Shown here: positions 15,303-23,998 of the stretch, piece by piece
Numbering within the stretch: the first letter of the stretch is position 1
How the letters are laid out: every line of letters starts with the position of its first letter
Assembly (NCBI RefSeq): GCF_003254475.1
Contig: NZ_QFYQ01000001.1
Location: 3,438,001-3,502,000, forward strand
Origin: Phenylobacterium soli
GTDB taxonomy: Bacteria > Pseudomonadota > Alphaproteobacteria > Caulobacterales > Caulobacteraceae
Length of the DNA stretch: 64,000 bases
Direction: 5' to 3'
Notes under the pieces: generated by a model
Databases searched by the model: none
Seen by the model: the letters and a program-made list of their open reading frames with translations, nothing else
What the model was told of the DNA's origin: nothing
Program-made: the position numbers and the translations under genes

Positions 15303-16610
15303 ATGCGATTTACCTTAGCCGCCACCGTGTTCATTTCGGCCTCGCTAAATATATTGGCGGCGAGCAGCACAAGCGCGGCCATCCGTGCCGACTGTGGGGC
15401 CATCGCCCTGCATCGAGGCGTGAACCTGCATCAGCCCATGAACTGGGCGAGGCTCGCGCCCGGCCAGTCGGACCGCTACGCGGCCCAGCCGTTCTCCGAT
15501 CCTCAGCACGCGCTCTCCGAGGTCGATGTGAACGCGATCCGGTCCGCAGGATTCGATTTCGTGCGACTGACGATCGATCCCGGCCCGTTCCTGCAGCTGA
15601 CCGACAAGGACCTCGCCAACCTCGACGATCTGCTCCTGGCGCGGGTCCAGCAGCTGCTCAGGGCAAACCTGACGGTGATCGTCGACTTCCACCCCAACCC
15701 GCAGGTCAAGGCCTATGCCCCGGACGCCTTCGTCGGACGCGGCGATCCGGATGTGCCGAGAGCGCACCTGCAGATGCTGCAAAGGCTGGCGCCGCGGCTG
15801 GCGGCGCTCGACCGCTGCCATGTCCTGCTCGAGCCCCTGAACGAGCCGCCGAGTGCGGCCAACGCCAAGGGCGCGGCGGACTGGCAGGCCGAACTGGAAG
15901 CGCAGTATTCGGCCGTTCGCGCGGTGGCTCCGCAGCTTCGGCTGGTGCTGCCAGGCGGGCAGGCCGGCTGGATCTCCGGCCTGGTCAGGCTGGATCCCCG
16001 ACCGTTCCGCGCCGACCGGAACGTGCTCTACACCTTCCACTACTACTTCCCCTTCGAGTTCACGAACCAGTCGAACCCAGCCATGCCTTGGGTCGCGCCG
16101 CTGGCCGAGCTGCGCTACCCGGCGCGCAGAACCTCGCTGGTCGAGAGCCTGAACGAGAGCCGCCGCAGGCTGGCCCGGTCGAAACTGAGCGCGCAGGACC
16201 AGCGGCGCGAGCTGATGCGGGCCGCGCGCATCGCCACCGCCTACTGGCGATCCGGTTTCGGACCGGCGACGATCTCGCGTGACTTCGAGCAGGTCGCGGC
16301 CTGGGCGCGCCGGAATGGCGTGGCCCCGGACCAGATCCTGCTTGGCGAATTCGGCGTGGTCCGAAACGACGGACCCTACGCCGGTGCGGCGGATCCGGAC
16401 CGTGAGGCCTGGCTGACGGACGTCCGCCGGGAGGCGGAGCGGCGCGGTTATTCCTGGGCGATCTGGCAGTACCGGGGCACCGGCGGAATGGGCATCGCCG
16501 AGGCCACGAGGGGCTACGACATCGACCCCATGGTCGTCCGCGCCCTCGGCCTGCGGCTCGTGAAGTCGCCCCCGGCCGGGGATCAGGCGCGCGCGAGCAC
16601 CTCGCGATAA
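15303..16610 (+). CDS. secreted glycoside hydrolase family 5 (cellulase-like)
   Basis: A 435-residue (beta/alpha)8-barrel hydrolase with a signal peptide (about 1-28, ending TSAA). GH5 hallmarks are HRGVNLHQPMNW near the mature N-terminus, the acid/base glutamate in LLEPLNEPPSA (about residue 181) and the nucleophile glutamate in ILLGEFGVVR (about 350). Periplasmic or secreted enzymes of this type often trim or release the polymer made by their locus, as endoglycanases do in cellulose and succinoglycan systems. That role is inferred from context. Its 3' end overlaps the convergent GT4 gene by 28 bases. Confidence 0.87.
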   Translation: MRFTLAATVFISASLNILAASSTSAAIRADCGAIALHRGVNLHQPMNWARLAPGQSDRYAAQPFSDPQHALSEVDVNAIRSAGFDFVRLTIDPGPFLQLTDKDLANLDDLLLARVQQLLRANLTVIVDFHPNPQVKAYAPDAFVGRGDPDVPRAHLQMLQRLAPRLAALDRCHVLLEPLNEPPSAANAKGAADWQAELEAQYSAVRAVAPQLRLVLPGGQAGWISGLVRLDPRPFRADRNVLYTFHYYFPFEFTNQSNPAMPWVAPLAELRYPARRTSLVESLNESRRRLARSKLSAQDQRRELMRAARIATAYWRSGFGPATISRDFEQVAAWARRNGVAPDQILLGEFGVVRNDGPYAGAADPDREAWLTDVRREAERRGYSWAIWQYRGTGGMGIAEATRGYDIDPMVVRALGLRLVKSPPAGDQARASTSR

Positions 16611-17680
16611 AGCGCCAGATGGTCCTCGATCAGGCGCTCGAGGCTGAACTCGCTCGCCAGCCGCGCCTTACCCGCCTCTCCCATGGATTTTGCGAGGTCG
16701 GGATCGTCGATCAGGCGAAGCACCCGATCGGTCACCTGGGCGGCGTCTTGCGGCGCGGTCAGGAAGCCGGTGACGCCTTCCTGAACCAGCTCATTGGTGC
16801 CGCCGAGGTCCGTCGCGACCACCGGCTTGCCGAGCGCCATGTACTCCATCACCGCGTTGGGAATGCCCTCGCCGCCCAGTGAGCAGAGCACGCCGACGTC
16901 GAAGGCGCCCGCGAGGCTCTCCACATCGCCGCGACGGCCCAACAGACGGATGCGAGCTGCGTACTTCGCCCCGATGACCTGCTGGTAGCGCGACAGGGTG
17001 GGACCGCCACCGATGGCGAGGAAGGTCACGTCGTCCCGCTGGTCGCAGACACGGCGCGCCGCCTCCAGGAAGCAGTCGTAGTCCTTGCGATCCGCGAAAG
17101 CGGCGACCATGCCGACCACGAACCGCGTCGTGATCCCCAGTTCCTCCCGGACCGCAGCGGTGGGCCGCCGTCGGGCCAGTCGGCTCGCGTCGAAGCCGTT
17201 GTGGATGCAGCGGCCCTGGGCCGGCGAGACGCGGAAGGCGCGAAGCCCTGCTCGCGAATTGGCGACGATCGCCGAGGCGAAGGGCGCCGTCAGCACGTTC
17301 CGGAGATAGAGCGGCTCCCAGACCCTCACCTTGGGCGGCGCGTTGCGCAGGAAGCCATTCACCAGCTTGGCCCCGGCCAGCGGCGCCAAGGGCGCGAGAT
17401 AGACCGAGGACAGCGAGCTCCAGGAATGGATGATGTCGGGTCGGAAGTCGCGAAGCACCCGCCACATCGACAGGAACATCGACGGGTCGCGCTTCAGGCG
17501 CCGCGGCAGGATCCTGTGCCTGAACCCAAGCGCATGGAATTCCTCGTAGGCGACCTCGTCATCGAAGGTGACGACCTCGACCTCGACATCCGGATGCCGG
17601 CGAAGCCCCTTCAGGAGCTCGATGAGCTGGCGTTCCTTCCCGCCGGAACGGAAGGCTTCGATGGCGAACAGGATTCTCAT
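16583..17680 (-). CDS. glycosyltransferase family 4
   Basis: A 365-residue GT-B transferase. The N-terminus is MRILFAIEAFRSGGKERQL. The linker contains CIHNGFDASRL. The donor domain carries VGMVAAFADRKDYDCFLEAAR and GEGIPNAVMEYMALGKPVVA, the GT4 nucleotide-sugar site. It is the last gene of a minus-strand operon running from the flippase or AsnB through Wzy-like and two GT4 genes. It follows the next GT4 gene by about 15 bases. Confidence 0.87.
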   Translation of the reverse strand: MRILFAIEAFRSGGKERQLIELLKGLRRHPDVEVEVVTFDDEVAYEEFHALGFRHRILPRRLKRDPSMFLSMWRVLRDFRPDIIHSWSSLSSVYLAPLAPLAGAKLVNGFLRNAPPKVRVWEPLYLRNVLTAPFASAIVANSRAGLRAFRVSPAQGRCIHNGFDASRLARRRPTAAVREELGITTRFVVGMVAAFADRKDYDCFLEAARRVCDQRDDVTFLAIGGGPTLSRYQQVIGAKYAARIRLLGRRGDVESLAGAFDVGVLCSLGGEGIPNAVMEYMALGKPVVATDLGGTNELVQEGVTGFLTAPQDAAQVTDRVLRLIDDPDLAKSMGEAGKARLASEFSLERLIEDHLALYREVLARA

Positions 17681-17695
17681 CGCCGCCCCGAGCGC

Positions 17696-18823
17696 CTAGC
17701 CCGCGACTTGCTGGAACGCCGCGACCAGCTTCTCCACGGCCGCGCTCGGCCGATGGTTGGCCAGGACGTAGTCGCGGCAGCGCATGGCAAGTTGGTCGAA
17801 CCGAGCCGGCGGCAGGCCGACAACCTTCGCCAGTTCCCCTGCAAGCTCGTCGCCCGAGTCCGCCACGCCGCCCAACGCGTTCCGCCTCACGATGGAATCC
17901 GGATCGACGATCGAGCGGGTGACGATCGGCGTTCCGGCGAGGAGCGCCTCGAGATAGGTGTTCGAGAACCCCTCGAAGTCGGACGTGCTCAGCAGGGCGA
18001 TCGCGCCGGCCAGGAATTCGGGGACACGATCCCTTGTCAGATAGCCGACTAATTCGACATTCGGCAGGGCCTCGAGCGCGGCGATGTTGGCCCGCATTTC
18101 CTCGTCCATGTGCTGCGGCATGGCTGAGCCGGCGACGCGGAACTTCACCGCCGGCAGAGCCGCAGCGATCTTGATCAGGAGGGGAAGGTTCTTCTGCCTG
18201 CGGAATACGTTGAGCCACGCGACATAGGAGCGAGCGCCCCTCGGATTGATGTCGCCGATCCCCGGCGGAACCAGGATGGAATTGTGAAGAAGGAGCCTGC
18301 CCTTCTTCGGGAAGCTTATGGCGATGTTTTCAGACTGGTAGCTGTTCTGGCAGATCACCAGCTTGGCCCGCCGCATGCCAAATTGGAACGCGACCCGCTC
18401 ATGCTGCTTCAGGCGCGTGACATATTGCCCGTCCGCGTCGGTGTCGGCCGCGATGCGGTGGACAAACGGAACGCCAAGCAGGCTCGCGATGAAGGCCATC
18501 GTGCCCGTCTCGGTGGACGCGCAGGACTGAACGACGACATCGGGGCGGAACCTCCGCGCGGCGGCGATCATCGAAGGCAGGAAATAGTAGAAGAACCTGA
18601 GCTTCCGAATGCCTCGGTTGCGGTCATAGGTCTCGAGGAGCTGGACCTCGGACTGGGGGCCCACGAAGGCGTTGGCGCCCGCCCACGTCAGGACCCCGAC
18701 CTCATGCCCGGCCTCGCGCAATGCGATGGCGAGCTGTCGCAACTGCACCGCCCAGCCCCCGACGGGGTATTCCGCGTCCTTGAGCAGATAGGGCAGCGTG
18801 AGATCGCTGAAGAGGACGCGCAC
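17696..18823 (-). CDS. glycosyltransferase family 4
   Basis: A 375-residue GT4 protein. An N-terminal acceptor domain (VRVLFSDLTLPYLL, then PVGGWAVQLRQLAIALREAG) is followed by a donor domain with SYVAWLNVFRRQKNLPLLIK and STSDFEGFSNTYLEALLAGT. An ATG at 18871 would overlap the upstream gene by 47 bases. I prefer the GTG at 18823, which starts one base after the upstream stop and has GGAG 7 bases before it, inside the end of the upstream gene. That arrangement implies translational coupling to the Wzy-like protein. Confidence 0.84.
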   Translation of the reverse strand: MRVLFSDLTLPYLLKDAEYPVGGWAVQLRQLAIALREAGHEVGVLTWAGANAFVGPQSEVQLLETYDRNRGIRKLRFFYYFLPSMIAAARRFRPDVVVQSCASTETGTMAFIASLLGVPFVHRIAADTDADGQYVTRLKQHERVAFQFGMRRAKLVICQNSYQSENIAISFPKKGRLLLHNSILVPPGIGDINPRGARSYVAWLNVFRRQKNLPLLIKIAAALPAVKFRVAGSAMPQHMDEEMRANIAALEALPNVELVGYLTRDRVPEFLAGAIALLSTSDFEGFSNTYLEALLAGTPIVTRSIVDPDSIVRRNALGGVADSGDELAGELAKVVGLPPARFDQLAMRCRDYVLANHRPSAAVEKLVAAFQQVAG

Positions 18824-18824
18824 C

Positions 18825-20228
18825 CTATCGCTCCACGCGGCCGGCGGTCGCTCGGAAGGCGGGCCCCGCACGCTTCGTCTCGCGCACGTGCCCCTCGCCC
18901 AGGTGCAGTCGCGCGACGTTGATGAGCGCGCCGATCAGCGGAAACATCAGCGCCGCGTCGGGGTGGGGGAAGAAGCGGCGGCCTGTGAAGCAGCTGATCG
19001 CGAAGGCGAGGACGCACAGGAAGAGCGCCCAGTAGAGCTCGTCGTGGATCTTGCGAGCCACCTTCCACCCGCGGAACAGCAGCATAACAGCGACCGCCGC
19101 TCCGACGACGGAGAGCAGGATCCCGCAGTCCAGGAAGAATTCCAGGAAGGCGTTGTGCGCCTGGGACACCCGGAAGATCCCGCCGATCATCCGGTTGTGG
19201 CTGGTCAGGATCGAATATTCGCCCGCGCCGAACCAGAAGCGGCCGGGATCGCTCGTCCACTCCGAGAGGAGCGGCCCCCAGATGCCCGACGCGCGCCCGT
19301 TCAGGATCATGTCGAAGGTCGAGTTGCCGCCCTGGTAGAGGCCTGCCGTGGCGCGGGCGGCGAGCAGCGGCCCGCCGACCACCACCGCGAGGATGCCGGC
19401 CATCGCGATCGCGAAGCGCAGGATCAGGTGCACGCGCCCGGTCGTCAGCAGGACCGCGGCGTTGGAGGCGAGGAAGATCAGCAGGCCGGTCCGCGACTCC
19501 AGAAGGACGATCGCGAGCAGGGACACGGCGTAGACACAGATCCAATAAATGCCCCGTGTCATCGCCAGGTAGAAGAGCAGCGGACCGACGATCACGAAGA
19601 TCTCCGCCACCTCGTTGTAGTGCATGCCGAAGGTCGACGCGCTGAGGGCGGACATGGCGGTGCGGTTGTAGCTGAACAGCACCTCCGGATGGGCCGCGAC
19701 ATTGACGATGATGAACAGCGACAGGGCCACGAGCCCGATCGAGATCGCGCCGAACAGCCGGACCAGGTCGGCTGGCGTACGGAACCGCCAGACCACATAG
19801 ACCAGCGGCAACGCCCACATTACGTGCAGGAAGAAGTAGGAGTTGATGTAGGTCGAGCGCTGCGCCGGGAACGCCGTCGGGTCGATCGCCTGGAAGATGC
19901 CGAGGTTGGGGATCGAGCGGGCGAATTCCAGCGCGAAGACCGCGATGTAGACGCCGAAGGCCACGAGCACCCGGAACTCGAGCGGAGAGGGACGGCGCCA
20001 GTTGCTGGGCTGCACGGCGAAGGCGACCAGAGGCAGGGCCGCCAGGATGCTGGACGGACGAAGGGCGGGGGCCCCCGGAACGGCGACCTGCAGGATCGGC
20101 AGCGCCATGACCGCGGCCGCCGCGAAATAGGCGTAGTACGGCCAGTTCACGACCGCCGAGGCCGAAACCCGGCCTGGCGCCGATGCGGCGCGCGGGTGCG
20201 ACGCGTGGAGTCTGTTGGGAGTGGCCAT
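18825..20228 (-). CDS. O-antigen ligase/polymerase family membrane protein (second Wzy-like)
   Basis: A 467-residue polytopic membrane protein with about ten to twelve hydrophobic segments and the large loop typical of the family (LLSEWTSDPGRFWFGAGEYS, then SQAHNAFLEFFLDCGILLS). It is flanked by a flippase and glycosyltransferases, which is the classical position of Wzy, so I regard this copy as the better polymerase candidate. The ATG at 20228 overlaps the upstream stop (TGATG), so it is coupled to Wzx. Confidence 0.82.
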   Translation of the reverse strand: MATPNRLHASHPRAASAPGRVSASAVVNWPYYAYFAAAAVMALPILQVAVPGAPALRPSSILAALPLVAFAVQPSNWRRPSPLEFRVLVAFGVYIAVFALEFARSIPNLGIFQAIDPTAFPAQRSTYINSYFFLHVMWALPLVYVVWRFRTPADLVRLFGAISIGLVALSLFIIVNVAAHPEVLFSYNRTAMSALSASTFGMHYNEVAEIFVIVGPLLFYLAMTRGIYWICVYAVSLLAIVLLESRTGLLIFLASNAAVLLTTGRVHLILRFAIAMAGILAVVVGGPLLAARATAGLYQGGNSTFDMILNGRASGIWGPLLSEWTSDPGRFWFGAGEYSILTSHNRMIGGIFRVSQAHNAFLEFFLDCGILLSVVGAAVAVMLLFRGWKVARKIHDELYWALFLCVLAFAISCFTGRRFFPHPDAALMFPLIGALINVARLHLGEGHVRETKRAGPAFRATAGRVER

Positions 20229-21691
20229 CAACCGAGCAACTTCAAGCGGTGGGAGACAATCTCGCGCGCCGCCAGGAACATCGGGCGATTCACGAGCAAG
20301 GTGAGAGCGGCGAAGCTGGCGACCCAGAACGCGCCAGCGACGGCCGCGCCGATCACGGCGTCCGCAAAGCCGGTCGGTCTCGGCGCGAGCCAGAGGATCA
20401 CGGCGCTGACGGGAACGCCGGCCAGCAGCACGCGGGCGACCGCGTCCAGCGACAGGACGAGGTTGAAGCGGCGCTTCAGCAGGACGAGGCCGAAGAGCCA
20501 GCCGGTGACCGGCGAGATGACCCGCGCGGCGGCGACTCCGAGGATGCCGACCTGGGGGACCAGCAAGGCCGCCGACGCCAGCACCGTCAGCACCTCGAAC
20601 ACCGCGAAATACACCCGCAGGATCCCCGGCGCGGCGACGAAGACGGCCCGCTCCACCGGGATGGCGATGAACTGCGCCAGGGCGGCGAACAGCAGCACCA
20701 CGGCCGGCCAGGTCGAGCTGGCGTAGCGCGGGCCGGCGAGGATGGCGATGGCGTGCGGCGCCAGGGCGACCACCAGCAGGGTGAACGGCACCATGAGCTG
20801 GGCGATCCGCTCGTTCAGCTCGCTGAGCTTCTCCTGGAAGCTCGGCGTGCGGGCGAAGCGCGCCAGCCGCTCGACGGCGACCCAGTCGACCGCGTTCTGG
20901 ATGAGCACGACGTTCGCATAGAGGTTCTTGGCGACGTAATACTCGGCCACCGCCGCGGGCCCGAGGAAGGTGGTGACCAGAAGCGTGTCACCATCGCCCC
21001 TCAGATAGGAGAGGAAGTTGCCGACGTAGTAGGGCATCGACTCCGCGAACAGCGCCCGCACCGGATAGAATGGCGTTCCGGCGACGAACAGAATGTCCCG
21101 CATGTAGAAGAGATACTGCGCCGCGATCAGGAACTGGGCGGCCACGATGCCGATGACCACGCCCTTCACGCCGAAGGCGAAGAAGGCCCCGATCGTCACC
21201 AGCGGCCGGAACACCGAGTCCACGATCTGCACCGCGGAAATCCGGCCGAACTGGCCGCGCCCGGAAACGACGCTTTCGCCAATCTTGGCGATCACGTAGG
21301 CGACGAAGCCCGGCGCCAGCCCCTGGATGATCCAGCCCTGAGCCGCGTTGCGGAACACCAGCCGCGCGATCTCGCCGCTGAACACGGCGGCGGAGACCGC
21401 CGCCGTGATCGTGCAGGCGATCACCACCAGCGAGCCCGTCATCACCAGGCCCCGCGCCCGCGCCTCGTCCTCGCGGAACAGGCGGGGCAGCTCGCGCATG
21501 AAGGTCGAGAAGATGCCGAACGTCAGCACCAGATTGGGGATTCCGGCGAGCATCAGGAACACCGGAAAGATCGCCATCTGATCCTTGGTGAGCAGCCGCG
21601 CGAACAGCATCGTCGACGCGACGCCGAACAGCTTCGCGATCACGCTGCCCGACAGCAGCTTCGACACGTCCTGGAATGCGGCCCGGGCCAT
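20228..21691 (-). CDS. oligosaccharide flippase (Wzx-like, MATE/MOP superfamily)
   Basis: A 487-residue membrane protein with about fourteen hydrophobic segments. The N-terminus (LSGSVIAKLFGVASTMLFAR) is the recognisable start of the polysaccharide biosynthesis flippase family. It should move the undecaprenyl-linked repeat unit from the cytoplasmic to the periplasmic leaflet. The stop overlaps the start of the Wzy-like gene. It lies 32 bases downstream of the AsnB-type gene and is likely cotranscribed with it. Confidence 0.87.
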   Translation of the reverse strand: MARAAFQDVSKLLSGSVIAKLFGVASTMLFARLLTKDQMAIFPVFLMLAGIPNLVLTFGIFSTFMRELPRLFREDEARARGLVMTGSLVVIACTITAAVSAAVFSGEIARLVFRNAAQGWIIQGLAPGFVAYVIAKIGESVVSGRGQFGRISAVQIVDSVFRPLVTIGAFFAFGVKGVVIGIVAAQFLIAAQYLFYMRDILFVAGTPFYPVRALFAESMPYYVGNFLSYLRGDGDTLLVTTFLGPAAVAEYYVAKNLYANVVLIQNAVDWVAVERLARFARTPSFQEKLSELNERIAQLMVPFTLLVVALAPHAIAILAGPRYASSTWPAVVLLFAALAQFIAIPVERAVFVAAPGILRVYFAVFEVLTVLASAALLVPQVGILGVAAARVISPVTGWLFGLVLLKRRFNLVLSLDAVARVLLAGVPVSAVILWLAPRPTGFADAVIGAAVAGAFWVASFAALTLLVNRPMFLAAREIVSHRLKLLG

Positions 21692-21723
21692 TGGTCAGGC
21701 CGACGCCTCGAGTGTGGCAGGGA

Positions 21724-23661
21724 TCACTGGGGCCGCCATTCCCGCGCCCAGGCCATCAGCATCAGCACCGTCCAGAGGCGATAGCTGTGATCGACATCGC
21801 TCGTCTGATGCTCGCGCCAGACCGCGCGGGCGTCCTCAAGGTCCACCAGGTCGCCGATCACCGTCTGACGATCGTTCAGCAGGTCCTCGCCCCACTCGCG
21901 CAGGGGGCCCCGCAGCCACTCCTTGATGGGAACGCCGAACCCCTGTTTCGGCCGGTCGATTAGGGCGGACGGGACGTAGCGGTCGAGCACCCGCCGCAGC
22001 ACCCATTTGCCGGTATCGCCACGCCGTTTCAGGTCGGTCGGCAGGCCCGACGCGAACTCGACGACGCGATGGTCCAGCAGCGGCACGCGCGATTCCAGCG
22101 CCACCGCCATGGACGCCCGATCCAGTTTCACCAGGATATCGTCGGGCAGGTAGCTGCCCATGTCGGCGTAGGTCATGCCGAGGAAAAGGTCGCCGCCCTC
22201 GGCGATATCCATCCTGTCGAGGAAGGCCGTGGACCTCGGCGCCCCGGGCCGGCGGAGCATGTTGGGCGACCACTGCTCCATCAGGTGACGGTAGTAGTCG
22301 TGCCCGGAGCGCGCACGGATCGAGGCGGCGTGCCGCTTCATCCGTTGAGGCCTCAGCTTCTGGCGCAGGCCCGGAGGCGCGGCGGCGGCGGCGGCCCGCC
22401 AGGCGAACCCTGGCGTCGCGTCGATCGCGCCGGCGACCGCGGACCGGAAGGGATTGAGCCACTCCCGCCGCTGGGCCCACTTCCGCTCGAAAGTGAAGTA
22501 GCGCTCGTAGCCGCCGAACAGCTCGTCGCCGGCGTCGCCGGAGAGCGACACCGTGACGTGCTGCCGGGTCAGCTTGCAGAGCAGGTAGGTCGGAAGCTGC
22601 GAAGAGTCGGCGAACGGCTCGTCGTACAGCGTGGGGATTTGGGGGATCAGGTCGCGCGCGTCGTCGGACGTGACGTACATCTCGGTGTGCACGGTGCCGA
22701 GATGGTCGGCGACGTCCTTGGCGTAGCGCGCCTCGTTGTAGGCCGCTTCTTCGAAGCCGATCGAATAGGTGCGCACCGGCGCGGCCGACTGCGCCTGCAT
22801 CATCCCGACGATGGTCGAGGAATCGATGCCGCCGGAGAGGAAGGCCCCCATGGGAACATCGGCCCGCATGCGCAGGCGGGTCGCGTCACGCAGCAGGCGG
22901 TCGAGTTCGTCCGTCGCCGCCCCCTCGTCGATCGCCTCCGGATGCGGCCGCGGGAGCGTCCAGTAGGGACTGGGCTGCGGCTTCGCGCCCGGCGGATCGT
23001 CCAGGGCAAGCCTCACGAAGTGGCCGGGCTCCAGCTGGGCCAGGCCCTTGTAGATGCACAGCGGGTTCGGAACGTAACCGTACTGCAGGAAGAGCGACAT
23101 GGCGCCCCGATCCATCTCCCGCGAGAACCGGGGATGCACGGCGAGCGCCTTGAGTTCGGAGCCGAACAGGAAGGTCCGGCCCGACCAGCCGTAGTAGAGC
23201 GGCTTCTCGCCCATACGGTCGCGCGCCAGGTAAAGCGCGCGTTCCTGGCGATCCCAGACCGCCAGGGCGAACATGCCGTTCGTTCGCCGGAGAGCCTCTT
23301 CCACGCCGAGCGCGGCGATGGTCTCGACCAGGACCTCGGTGTCGGAGTGGCCGCGCCAGTCGCGGCGGCCGAACGCCTGTTCGAGGCTCTGACGCATTTC
23401 CTCGAAATTGTAGATCTCGCCGTTGTAGCTGATCACCCAGCGCTGATCGGTCGAATGCATCGGCTGCGCGCCCGCAGGCGACAGGTCGATGATGGACAGC
23501 CGCCGATGCCCGAGAGCGACAGGGCACGCGGGGTCCACATAGACGCCCTGCCCATCCGGGCCCCGATGGGCGATGGCGGTCGCCATGCCACGAACGAGTT
23601 CTTCGCTGCGTCCGGGCGACCAATCGGGACAGTGATCGACGAATCCAACAATCCCGCACAC
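21724..23661 (-). CDS. asnB: asparagine synthase (glutamine-hydrolysing) family amidotransferase
   Basis: A 645-residue two-domain enzyme. The class II glutaminase domain starts with the catalytic cysteine (MCGIVGFVDH) and contains HRGPDGQGV and SYNGEIYNF. The synthetase domain has the pyrophosphate loop GAFLSGGIDSSTIVG (about residue 265) and the later SLSGDAGDELFGGY. Copies inside polysaccharide loci are thought to amidate uronic acids rather than make free asparagine, and the UDP-sugar dehydrogenase next door would supply such acids. It heads the minus-strand flippase/polymerase/GT4 operon. Confidence 0.9.
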   Translation of the reverse strand: MCGIVGFVDHCPDWSPGRSEELVRGMATAIAHRGPDGQGVYVDPACPVALGHRRLSIIDLSPAGAQPMHSTDQRWVISYNGEIYNFEEMRQSLEQAFGRRDWRGHSDTEVLVETIAALGVEEALRRTNGMFALAVWDRQERALYLARDRMGEKPLYYGWSGRTFLFGSELKALAVHPRFSREMDRGAMSLFLQYGYVPNPLCIYKGLAQLEPGHFVRLALDDPPGAKPQPSPYWTLPRPHPEAIDEGAATDELDRLLRDATRLRMRADVPMGAFLSGGIDSSTIVGMMQAQSAAPVRTYSIGFEEAAYNEARYAKDVADHLGTVHTEMYVTSDDARDLIPQIPTLYDEPFADSSQLPTYLLCKLTRQHVTVSLSGDAGDELFGGYERYFTFERKWAQRREWLNPFRSAVAGAIDATPGFAWRAAAAAAPPGLRQKLRPQRMKRHAASIRARSGHDYYRHLMEQWSPNMLRRPGAPRSTAFLDRMDIAEGGDLFLGMTYADMGSYLPDDILVKLDRASMAVALESRVPLLDHRVVEFASGLPTDLKRRGDTGKWVLRRVLDRYVPSALIDRPKQGFGVPIKEWLRGPLREWGEDLLNDRQTVIGDLVDLEDARAVWREHQTSDVDHSYRLWTVLMLMAWAREWRPQ

Positions 23662-23998
23662 GGCGAACTACCCCCAGCACGACCGGACCGGCGACGTCAG
23701 CGCCAAGATCGATGCTCATTCCCGATGGACTTGGATGGGGATACGCGCGGCCCCCTCAACGCCGCTTTAACACAGATCCGGTCACCAGCACCAAACTCAA
23801 GGTTGCCGAACACACGGCAACCAGCAAAGCGCCTTGAATGGCGGCGGCGCGGCTGCGCGATGATCAGGTTCGCAGGCTCGCTCAACTGCCACTGCTGAGA
23901 TACAGACAGATGCGCACCAGGCCGCCATTGTTGAGCTGTGGCTCGGGGCGCCGCGCGCCGCGCTGGATCGCGCCCGCGGACTTGGCTACCTACAGCCC
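23662..23998. promoter_or_regulatory. divergent intergenic region with an 8-bp-arm inverted repeat
   Basis: This 337-base gap separates the AsnB-type gene from the divergent UDP-sugar dehydrogenase gene, so promoters for both must lie here. A perfect inverted repeat, GGTTGCCG-6-CGGCAACC, occupies 23801-23822 within the less G+C-rich middle part. It could be an operator or, less likely, a small hairpin. No convincing gene is seen in the stretch. Confidence 0.5.

Noticed and set aside
18798..20726. 642-codon plus-strand open frame
   Set aside because: It lies opposite the Wzy-like and Wzx genes and its translation is low-complexity and highly charged. No motif supports it.
22069..23898. 609-codon plus-strand open frame
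   Set aside because: It is antisense to the AsnB-type gene, whose catalytic motifs are all present. The antisense translation shows no domain.
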